Below are positions 1-7,728 of a DNA stretch of 41,140 bases, piece after piece. The position numbers and the translations under genes were made by a program. The DNA lies in the IMG/VR virus record IMGVR_UViG_3300020596_000054, positions 1 to 41,140 of that record; one strand, given 5' to 3'. The notes under the pieces are model-generated. The model had not been told where the DNA came from. It did no database searches and saw only the letters and a list, made by a program, of their open reading frames with translations. The number at the start of each line of letters is the position of its first letter. Position 1 is the first letter of the stretch. This stretch comes from a virus.

Positions 1-52
1 CTGCTGATCAACAACGCGTCGCCGACGCCGGCGTCGCGTTGTTGATCAGCAG
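1..52. repeat. Terminal foldback inverted repeat (probable assembly artefact)
   Basis: Bases 1-18 are the exact reverse complement of 35-52. The 5 bases inside also pair after one mismatch (20-24 with 29-33). Bases 1-16 have no counterpart at the other end of the contig, whereas everything from base 17 on does. The simplest explanation is a foldback at a contig end rather than a real telomere. Confidence 0.8.
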
Positions 53-142
53 CTTGCCGGCCGTCGGATCGCCAGCAACGGCCGTGTTCCACAAGTAATC
101 GAGGCCGACATTCGGTCCGGCCGCGCCAGAAGGACCTGGATT
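17..142. repeat. Terminal direct repeat, left copy
   Basis: Bases 17-142 are identical to 41015-41140 (126 bp, offset 40,998). The repeat lies inside an otherwise continuous tail-fibre reading frame, so it marks where a circular or permuted molecule was cut open during assembly, not a biological terminal repeat. Confidence 0.92.
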
Positions 143-2506
143 GCCGTTGGCGCCAGGCTCGCCTTGCGTGCCGCGCTGGCCTTTGATCAAAACTTCGTTG
201 AGAACGGGGCTCGCCGCCGGCGAGTTGACTTGCCAGCCGAGTTCACCCTGCGCGCCAGCGCCACCAGTGAAAATACGTCCATCAGCATAACGAATGACTG
301 GCCCGTACTGCAGAACGGTTCCGCAAATAGAAAACTCGGCGATGACGCCAACCGGGTCGAGGCCAACCATGATCGCGTGCGTCTGCAGGGTTGTCGTGGA
401 TGCGCCGTCGCAGCAGTTGTGGTTGGCGTTGTAGCCACTCGCCCAGATCACATTTCCCGCGCGGATATATGTGGTCTCATTTTGTGCGCAGCCACCGATG
501 CGAATATCGGTCACCAGCCCCTGAAACGCACCGGCCGGCTGAGTAATCACGCCTTTCGACACTAAGGTGCCGTCGCCGATCTGACCGGCGTTGTTGTGTC
601 CCCAAAAGACTGCCTTGCCGGTCACGGTGATACCGCCGACGACCCCACCGTAACCGCCGCCAACGATTTTCGTAAATCCCTCGGTGTGCGGAATGGCGAC
701 AAACGAACTGCGGTTCGTCGTGTCACTCGCGCCCTGCGCCAGCTGCCCGTTGCCGTTATGGCCGGCGCCATGAAGGGCACCTGCGTTGGTCCGAACAATG
801 ATCGTGCCGGTGAAAACCGAAACCCCGTTGTCGCTGCCACTCATCGCGAGAACTTCGGCGATACCCGTCAGCGACGCGTTGATCTTGGCACGGTTCGCAC
901 TCGTCGTCGTGCCGTCGCCAAGCTGCCCGGTCGAGTTCATACCCCATCGCGCGAACTCGCCCGTCGTCAGGCGCGCCGCAACGGTGTGCGGATAGCCGCC
1001 GACCGATAGCGTGTCGACGTTGAGCAATGCCGTACCAGTCGCATTGTCGAGAACCGGCGTGATCGTTGTCGTCGACGTGCCGATGGTGACGCCGTCGCCG
1101 CGCTGGCCGTGGCTATTGCTGCCGATCGAGTAAAGCTTGTTATCGTCAGTGATGAAGAACACGACATTGGTGTCGGACTGGCTGCCGCGTGACGCGACGA
1201 TCTCGCGGATCTTGATACCGGCGTCGAAGAAATAGGCGATCCGCTTGAAGCGGAACAACGACGTCGTGTTGCCGTGACCGAGCAGGTTCGCAGCACCATC
1301 GCCGGCCGAGTGCACCCAACCGAGATCGTCGATAACGTAGTGCCGGCCATTCGAGCTGACGAGTTTCTGGATCGCGGTTGGTTGATTTTCGAACGGGATG
1401 ATTTCAGGGATCAGCGCGTCGCGTGTCCCAAAGATCATGTTTTTGTTGTTCGCGCCGTCACCCCACGCCATCACGGTTTTGCTGTCGAACACGGCCGCGC
1501 GCGCTAAGCCAGAATTGAACCGCCCAGGTGAGATGTGCGACGCAATGCGGCCAGCTAAGGACGATGCCCCGCCTCCGACCGAAACCCAATTGGCGCCGTC
1601 ATAGGCCACGCTGCGCCGCTCAGCCAGCGCAACGGCGCGCCAGCCTTTCGCCGGCGTCACGTAGGACCAGGCGCCAGCGACGCGCATCGCGACCTGATCG
1701 GATTTGCCAGCCCAAACGCCGGTCGCACCGGCCGGGATGATCCAGGCCAGGCCGTCGGCCGGTGCGCCTGGCGGCACCGTAAGCAGCATCGTCTCCACGA
1801 CCAGCGTCACGGTGCCGGTTGCCAACTTGGCCAGTGTCACAGCACCAGTCTGCAGGTCCGCCGTCTCGACGGCAGCCGTTGCAATGTCCCCGGCCTGCAC
1901 CTGGTTGCGGATCGCGAGGTCGCCGAGACCGAGGTTTGTGCGTGCCGCTTCGGCGGTTGTGGCGCCGGTTCCGCCCTGGTCGATCTGGATCACGCCGAGC
2001 TCGCCCATCAGGCCCAGCACTTCGTCGACGTCGATCGCGACGATGCCACCGTCGGCGCCGAGCGCCAGCAGCATGTTCGTCTCTTGCGGGATCAGCACAT
2101 TGCCTGCGCTGGCGTCGTCGCCGGCGCGGCGCACGGCCCGCTGCACTTCGCGGCGCAGCTCCTGGACCATCAGCACCAGCCGGTCGAAATCGGCATTGAA
2201 CGTCGGCGGGTTGAAATCACCGAAACTGACATAAGACGAGCTACGCGATGGCAACAGATTGCCCTCGAGCAGCAGACGGTCACCCTCGGCCACGGTGCCG
2301 AGCAGCGTGACCTGAGCCGATGCGCTGAGCAGCAGCAGGCTATAATCCGTGTTCAGCACCAGCGTCGTGCGGCCACCCCCGCGAATTCGCGTGACGGTGA
2401 GATCGGCAGCGGCGAACAGCGGATAGGGGAAATCGTGCGGGCCCGTCTGACCAGCCGTCAGGTCGTAGCTTCTCGACCGGTTCGAAAATGAAATCGCGCC
2501 CATCAT
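17..2506 (-). CDS. Tail fibre with RCC1-like propeller, 5' part (gene continues at 41014)
   Basis: Receptor-binding fibre. Residues 1-125 resemble the T7 gp17 N-terminal domain that attaches fibres to the tail. Residues 178-195 carry the common fibre motif GGTGATTAEAARTNLGLG. Residues 235-310 resemble DUF2793. About 330-775 contain repeats of the RCC1 beta-propeller type (WGMNSTGQLGDGTTTS, SIGSNSHGQRGDG, WGHNNAGQIGDGT). About 775-800 are collagen-like G-x-y triplets (GQRGTQGEPGANGNPG). The start is ATG 2506 or the next ATG at 2503, after AAGGGGG. The reading frame is open to base 17; bases 1-16 are a foldback that creates a false stop. Because 17-142 equals 41015-41140, the frame continues at 41014 down to 40043, giving a protein of 1153 aa. 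Domain names are by motif recognition, not a search. Confidence 0.9.
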
Positions 2507-2525
2507 CGGCCCCCTTCGTTGAGGC

Positions 2526-2565
2526 CGACAATAGGCGCGTTGACGGGCGATAGACTTTTTAGCGA
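2526..2565 (-). promoter_or_regulatory. Module-boundary element, copy A
   Basis: Read on the minus strand: AAAAGTCTATCGCCCGTC, then CCTAT. The AAAA run overlaps the TAA stop of the membrane/HTH gene ending at 2559; the fibre gene starts about 50 bp downstream. The same element occurs at 20158-20192 and 27328-27363. Function unknown: promoter, antitermination site or RNA-processing site are all possible. Confidence 0.6.
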
Positions 2566-3491
2566 GCCAGGGCGCGCGCCCGGTATCGGCTGGCCGAGGC
2601 CTTCGGCAGATTGCACGCGGACACCACGTCGCGGGTGCGCGGCGGGTGGCCGTGGCGGGACGTGTAGGCGCGGACGTATTCGTTGACCATCCGCTCGCGT
2701 TCGGTCAGCTCGTCCCGGGTCGGCGGCGGCAGGTCAGGCGCCGGGACCGAGCGGCGCGATGCCGGCGCCGGCCGGATCTCGTGCACGAAGCCCATGCCGA
2801 AGAACACGACCGTCGTCAGCTCGACGATCAGTGTCACGAGCGCGGGCATGACGAGCACCAGGACCTCGACGGCCCTGGCTTCCGGGCCGCCGACGAACAC
2901 CGCCCACAGCTTCGCGAAATGCTGATAGCCGCCGTTCTCGGTTCGCTCAGGCCCCAGCAGCGCAATCTTGGCTCGGATCAGGGCGACGTGACTGTCGGCG
3001 CGATCGCGGGCGCGTTCGGCATCGTCTCGCGTGGTGATGCGACCGTCGCACTTCTTGCCCTTGCCGCTGCCGCATTCGACCGCCGCCTGGCCCTTGGCGA
3101 GCTCGAGGGCCGACTTGGCCGCCTCGAGATCGGCTTCGGCCTGGACGAGCTCGCGGCTCATGGCTTGCCGCTGCAGGTTCAGGTTGCGGATACCGGCATT
3201 CTTGGCCTGCTGGGTTTCGGCGTTGCGCATGGTCGACGTGACCACGACATAGGCGGTCCCAGCGATGAAGATCAGGCCGAGACCGAGCGCTGCGATCCGC
3301 ATCGCCTTGAGCTCGATCCAGAAGAAGTGCCCGGCGGCGATCGTCGCGATCAGAGCGCCAACGGACATGATGTGCGAGAGGGTGATCGGCTGGCCGGCGG
3401 CGACGTCGTCGAGCAGGACGCGGGCCGTGATCCCGGCAAAAAGCAAGCCGAGCGATATTGCCCCGATCCGGGGCTTGGTGTAGCTGGTCAT
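2559..3491 (-). CDS. Membrane / coiled-coil / C-terminal HTH protein
   Basis: 310 aa, not a family I can name. Hydrophobic segments at about 10-27, 39-58 and 64-84 are followed by a long helical, coiled-coil-like region (90-180) containing a cysteine pair (C140, C148 in VECGSGKGKKCDG). Another membrane segment follows at 205-235. The C-terminus (262-308, MVNEYVRAYTSRHGHPPRTRDVV...) looks like a cytoplasmic winged or plain HTH. The same overall design is seen in the 472-aa protein at 31318-32736, although the sequences differ. It lies in the cargo region between the fibre and an antirepressor-like gene and has its own candidate promoter at 3569-3597. It could be a superinfection-exclusion or membrane-sensing regulator; this is inference. 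Confidence 0.82.
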   Translation of the reverse strand: MTSYTKPRIGAISLGLLFAGITARVLLDDVAAGQPITLSHIMSVGALIATIAAGHFFWIELKAMRIAALGLGLIFIAGTAYVVVTSTMRNAETQQAKNAGIRNLNLQRQAMSRELVQAEADLEAAKSALELAKGQAAVECGSGKGKKCDGRITTRDDAERARDRADSHVALIRAKIALLGPERTENGGYQHFAKLWAVFVGGPEARAVEVLVLVMPALVTLIVELTTVVFFGMGFVHEIRPAPASRRSVPAPDLPPPTRDELTERERMVNEYVRAYTSRHGHPPRTRDVVSACNLPKASASRYRARALAR

Positions 3492-3568
3492 TGGGTTTCC
3501 TAGCTGTTACCGCAGTTGAGGAGATCAAGGGCCGCCGAGGTGTTAGAGCACCGAAGCGGCCCGCTTCG

Positions 3569-3597
3569 TTTATAGGTCCGAAGTCTGAACAATACAA
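3569..3597 (-). promoter_or_regulatory. Candidate sigma70 promoter for the 310-aa membrane/HTH gene
   Basis: On the minus strand TTGTAT and TATAAA are separated by 17 bp, about 80 bp before the ATG at 3491. The -10 matches the consensus 5/6, the -35 only 3/6. Confidence 0.4.
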
Positions 3598-3614
3598 GTA
3601 GAGCGCAGTAACAC

Positions 3615-4508
3615 TTAAGCAACATATTCAGTGCGTTGCTGCGCGATCCTCATTTCGACTTGAATGTCGTCGAGGAAATCACCAGGGATCAGCGCACCAC
3701 GCCCCTGCTGGCCTTGAATGCGGCCCTGGAACGGAACGACACCCGGCAGCCGGCGCAGCACGCGGCCGTGACCGAACCGCCATTCGGTACCTTTGAAGAT
3801 GTTCGCCAGCGCCGTGTGCGCGTTGGCCACCAGGAATGCGTTGCGCTCCGGAAAGACCCGCATGCCGAACTCGGCCAGGTCGCCCGCCGCGGCGTCGCAC
3901 TCGTTCATGGCGGCTTCGACCAGGTCGCGGATCAGGTTGCCCTCGCCATCGGCCGGCGTCTCGAGCAGCTGGCGCAGGCACTGCCGGGCGCTGTCGAGCG
4001 CCGTCAGCGGCGGTGGCGGCATCGGCGGCAGGCCAAGCTGGCGCCAGACCACCCTGGCAACAGCCGAGCCGGCGATCGCGCGCGCCTCGGCCACCGTCAT
4101 CAGCCGCTCGCGATACGTCATCGGCTTAGTTGTGTCGGGTGTCAGGCTCGGCTGAGTGTCGTTGGCGGCCCTGTTCATGTCGAAGCGGCCGGTTTTGCGC
4201 AGTTGCGGCAGCACCTCGTGAGCCAACCAGCGCTTGAAGCGCTCGGCTTCAGGCTTTCGTGAACGAAACACAAGGCGATAGACGCCGGGTTCAGAGACGA
4301 TGATCACCGCCTGTTCCCCGCCACGGCCGGCAAGGGTCTCCATACTATGGAGACCCTTTTCATCGCCATCGAGCGAATCGAGGCTCGTCGAATAGTTTTT
4401 GAGGCTTAGACACTCGCAGATGTCCTTGCCGACGAACCATGGTTCGCCGTCTCGCCGCACCACGCGCACGAGATGTTCTTCAAAAGCGAAGGGGATGAGT
4501 TCATTCAT
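3615..4508 (-). CDS. BRO-N domain antirepressor-like protein
   Basis: 297 aa. Residues 1-110 have the BRO-N pattern found in many phage antirepressors: VRVVRRDGEPWFVGKDICE, then SEPGVYRLVFRSRKPEAERF and KRWLAHEVLPQLRKTGRF. The remainder (120-297) is not a standard ANT or KilA-C domain that I recognise. BRO-N proteins bind DNA and in phages often antagonise repressors. It sits within the late region, far from the XRE switch at 33.7 kb, and diverges from a plus-strand lipoprotein gene; both look like inserted cargo. A role in induction or superinfection control is inferred from the family. Confidence 0.85.
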   Translation of the reverse strand: MNELIPFAFEEHLVRVVRRDGEPWFVGKDICECLSLKNYSTSLDSLDGDEKGLHSMETLAGRGGEQAVIIVSEPGVYRLVFRSRKPEAERFKRWLAHEVLPQLRKTGRFDMNRAANDTQPSLTPDTTKPMTYRERLMTVAEARAIAGSAVARVVWRQLGLPPMPPPPLTALDSARQCLRQLLETPADGEGNLIRDLVEAAMNECDAAAGDLAEFGMRVFPERNAFLVANAHTALANIFKGTEWRFGHGRVLRRLPGVVPFQGRIQGQQGRGALIPGDFLDDIQVEMRIAQQRTEYVA

Positions 4509-4811
4509 AATGTCACCGACGCGTAAGAGTTACTGTCGGGTTGCCGCGCAACGTTTTCGAAGCATCGGTCGGCACCCAGGGCTCGAAAACGCGAGTCGGT
4601 GATCCGCGCCCATACGCCTTTAGGCTTTCGCCCTGGACATGCGCGCATGGACCCTGGGCGTGTGCCGGTTCCGACTTGAGGGTTTTCGAGGCCCGTACGG
4701 GTTATCGCAGACTAGTCCGCTCATGGCAAACACGGGAGAGAAGTGAAATCTCACTAGGCAACCCACCGACGCGATGCCAAGCTCGGCTGCTTTTTCGCTA
4801 GGGGTGCTTTG
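4509..4811. promoter_or_regulatory. Divergent intergenic region with inverted repeats
   Basis: About 300 bp between the BRO-N gene (leftward) and the lipoprotein gene (rightward), presumably holding both promoters. CGTTTTCGA at 4552-4560 and TCGAAAACG at 4583-4591 form a 9-bp inverted repeat; a third GTTTTCGAG lies at 4682-4690. An imperfect palindrome centred on ATGCGCGCAT spans 4629-4660. These could be operators. No convincing -35/-10 pair was found. Confidence 0.45.
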
Positions 4812-5180
4812 ATGAAATGGCTTTTCGCGAGCGCTGCGCTCGCTCTATCCGGTTGCGCCACCATCGTCGAGGGCGTGAACCAAACCATCATCGTCGACGT
4901 GGTGCCGCCCAATGGCGTGTGTGAAGTGAGCCGCCAGGGCGAACGCCTGGGCGTGTCGACGCCGGAACGGCGAGCCATCCCCATCAGCAAGTCGCAATTC
5001 GATCTCGTTTTCTATTGCACAGCGCCCGGACACATTTCGAAGACCGAAACACTGTCTTCGGCGATGGCGGCCGCGACCGTTGTCAGCTTCTTCCTGCTCG
5101 ACTTCGGCATCATTGATGCTGCGACGGGTGCTTGGAAGAAATACCCCGAGCGCGCCGTCGTAATCCTGACAAAGGGCTAA
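4812..5180 (+). CDS. Lone plus-strand lipoprotein (moron candidate)
   Basis: 122 aa. The N-terminus is a bacterial lipoprotein signal (KWLFASAALALSGCATIVEG) with a lipobox ending in Cys. The mature part includes a PEGA-like beta segment (VDVVPPNGVCEVSRQGERLG) and a hydrophobic stretch (MAAATVVSFFLLDFGIID). ATG 4812 is preferred over the TTG just before it. It is the only plus-strand gene within more than 30 kb of minus-strand genes and lies between late operons, the classic position of a moron expressed from the prophage. Surface lipoproteins of this type often block superinfection or alter the host envelope; no specific function can be read here. Confidence 0.82.
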   Translation: MKWLFASAALALSGCATIVEGVNQTIIVDVVPPNGVCEVSRQGERLGVSTPERRAIPISKSQFDLVFYCTAPGHISKTETLSSAMAAATVVSFFLLDFGIIDAATGAWKKYPERAVVILTKG

Positions 5181-5196
5181 GCTGCACAGTCACTCA

Positions 5197-7728
5197 TCAG
5201 TTCGCCAGCCTCGGCCCCCGCTTCGGCGCGGTCGCGCCAGGATCCCACCAGAAGCCGTTGCCATAGTCCTTCTTCTGTTTTTGCATCTGCCGGCGGAACG
5301 CGGCGCTCGCTTCCGGATCGACCATACGCTGCAGTTGCTGCAGCACGACGCGCTCGTAGGCTGACCTCAAATACCAGAGCGACCCGCCTGGGGTGTTCTG
5401 GCCGAGAAAGCGGATCAGTTCGCGCCCCGTATTCGTTTTCTCACCTTGCAGATACTCGGCGACGTTGCCGCTCGTCAGGCTCAGCAGGCCGGCAACCAAG
5501 TCGCCCGTCGGACCGACGACGGTGCGCGCCAAACCGCCCCCCATCCTGTTCTGCTCAGCCGCGAGGAAGTCGCCGTAGATGCCCAGGCCACCACCCTGCA
5601 GAATGGCGCCACCTATGAACTTCATGTTGTTCATCGGTCGGGGATCTTTGCCTTTTGCCATTTCCTTCAGCTGCATTGCGAGCGCTCCGTAGAGAGTCGT
5701 TGTGATCAGCAGGCCGACGGCATAACCGGCGCCGCGCCAGAACCCGTTCTGCACCATTTCAGTCGCGATCCGCTGCGACTGCAGCATGGCGACGGACAAG
5801 CCGAACATCTTGAACTGGCCGAATGAGCGAAACACTTCATCCTTCACCTCGCCCCTTTCTAGTCCTCCGTAGGCGTTGGCCTTCGCACGCAGCGTGCCCT
5901 CAGGTGTCGAATATTCCCGCTCCTGCAGGATCATCTCGAGGTAGCGCTCAGCGATGTTTTCTCCGCCACGGCCAGCAGCAGCAAGATCACGACCGAGCTC
6001 ACTTGGCTGCAGCAGCTCGACGGCGCGAGGCTGGCCAGTTCCGTCAAGGCGCATGGCGTCCCAATCGGTGGCCGTTAGTCCGTACCGCTGCATGGTTCGA
6101 CGGAGCCGAAGCGGCAGCTGAGTGAAGTCCTGCGCCGTTCGGCTGGCGAGCTCGCCCATGAACGCCAATCCGAAAGCATGCTTGCCGCTCTGCGTCCAGG
6201 CCTGCAAGCCAGACCAGGCAATGGTGCGGTCGGCGAGGAACTGCGTCCATTCCGGCCCCTGCATCGTGCCCGCCCACCGCGCTTCGGCGTGCAGCATGCG
6301 GGTTGCCGTGTCCAGGATCATCCCGCCGGCGACGAGCTCGCGCTTGGTGCCCGTCGCGAACGACTGCAGGATCTGATCGTAGGTACGCAGAACAGGAAGG
6401 CCGGCAAAGGCCCGCGCTATCTGCTGGAACCCGACGTCCGTCACGGCCGACAGCGCAGCACCACCCAGCTTGGAGGCGACGTTCATGTTCCGGACTGCAC
6501 CAAAAACGTCAGCGATGCGCTCGTTCACAGCGCTCGCGGATCCTCGGTACATGTCCCACATGTCGGTCGATAGCTTGATCATCGACCTGGCGTAATCTTC
6601 AGGGTCCTTCGACGCCAGCCACGAGCGCCCCTTTTCAAACGGCCGGCCCAGATACTCCGAGACAGCAGGAAAGTGCGCCGGCAGGTGTGCGGCTCGCAGG
6701 GATGCTTGACGCATCACGAAGTTCTGCACGTACAGCAGTGTCGACGATGGGTTCGGGCCAAGGATCTCCATTGCCGCAATATCTTCAGACATGCCCCTAA
6801 TGTGATCCATCATCGCGGCGAACGGGTTAGCCCCGCCTCCGAACTCGCGATTATATTCGAGCCAAGTGTCGGCGTTGCGGAAGTGCAGAAAGCGGGCCTC
6901 AGCGCGTTGATTCGAGATAGCACCCAGACCACGCCTGGTCGCCGTCGCCTGCCGTTCGAGCCAGCCGTCTGACGTGATGTTGTCGAAGATGTAGCGCAGC
7001 GACTGCTGCAAGTCGGCCGGCGTCATGGGTCCGCCGGTGAGGGGATGCCGCATGCGCGCCATGTCCAGGCGCGGTTCGATGTAGGCACGCCAGGTGTCAA
7101 ACCCTGCACCCATGAGCGCCAGGCGATTATGGACCTGGGGCAAGAACCATCCGTTCAACTGTCCGATCGCGCCGCCGGCGGCGTTGAACCGCGACCGCAG
7201 ATCTTCGGCGACCTGCAGCCACGCCCGGGCAAAGCCAGCTGCAGCGGGATCACCCGTGCCTTGCCCTGCCGCTTCGCGCACGAGGTTTTCGAGGCGAGCC
7301 GTATTGCGGGTCTGGCCGGTGACCCAGGTCCGCCGAAACTCATGCAGGAGTTCCTCTAGCTGCCCTTGAGCGAGGCCCATGATGGCATTCGACCTGCCGA
7401 CGACCGAGCTCATACCGGCTGGCATCTGCACCAGTCCGTTGTGCTCGATTAAGGCCACCATGGCGGCAGCCGGATCTGGTTCACCACGAGCGTTGCGATA
7501 GGCGGTGACGAAGCCCTCGACGCGTTGGCGGGCTGCATCAGCCAAGAGGCCAGCACGACGTTGCTGTGCGGCCTGGTTCATCAGCCGCGCAGCGATTTCG
7601 GCCGTCGCCTGGTTCGTATTGCCGTAGTGCTGCGTCAGCGCCGCATGCAGGCGCGCCATCGCGTCGGCTTCATCTTGCGTGATCTCGCCGCCGGCGACGC
7701 CGTTCGCCAAGCAATTCTGGATCGTCAT
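5197..7728 (-). CDS. Internal virion protein (ejection protein, C-terminal member)
   Basis: 843 aa, mostly helical. It lies last in the internal-virion operon and overlaps the 1654-aa gene by ATGA (7725-7728). Its C-terminal third contains a membrane-like segment (GAGYAVGLLITTTLYGALAM) and a region typical of large podovirus ejection proteins (FIGGAILQGGGLGIYGDFL, then LVAGLLSLTSGN and TPGGSLWYLRSAYERVVL). By position it replaces part of T7 gp16, which forms the trans-envelope channel during DNA entry. Identification rests on gene order and on resemblance to such C-terminal modules. Confidence 0.78.
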   Translation of the reverse strand: MTIQNCLANGVAGGEITQDEADAMARLHAALTQHYGNTNQATAEIAARLMNQAAQQRRAGLLADAARQRVEGFVTAYRNARGEPDPAAAMVALIEHNGLVQMPAGMSSVVGRSNAIMGLAQGQLEELLHEFRRTWVTGQTRNTARLENLVREAAGQGTGDPAAAGFARAWLQVAEDLRSRFNAAGGAIGQLNGWFLPQVHNRLALMGAGFDTWRAYIEPRLDMARMRHPLTGGPMTPADLQQSLRYIFDNITSDGWLERQATATRRGLGAISNQRAEARFLHFRNADTWLEYNREFGGGANPFAAMMDHIRGMSEDIAAMEILGPNPSSTLLYVQNFVMRQASLRAAHLPAHFPAVSEYLGRPFEKGRSWLASKDPEDYARSMIKLSTDMWDMYRGSASAVNERIADVFGAVRNMNVASKLGGAALSAVTDVGFQQIARAFAGLPVLRTYDQILQSFATGTKRELVAGGMILDTATRMLHAEARWAGTMQGPEWTQFLADRTIAWSGLQAWTQSGKHAFGLAFMGELASRTAQDFTQLPLRLRRTMQRYGLTATDWDAMRLDGTGQPRAVELLQPSELGRDLAAAGRGGENIAERYLEMILQEREYSTPEGTLRAKANAYGGLERGEVKDEVFRSFGQFKMFGLSVAMLQSQRIATEMVQNGFWRGAGYAVGLLITTTLYGALAMQLKEMAKGKDPRPMNNMKFIGGAILQGGGLGIYGDFLAAEQNRMGGGLARTVVGPTGDLVAGLLSLTSGNVAEYLQGEKTNTGRELIRFLGQNTPGGSLWYLRSAYERVVLQQLQRMVDPEASAAFRRQMQKQKKDYGNGFWWDPGATAPKRGPRLAN

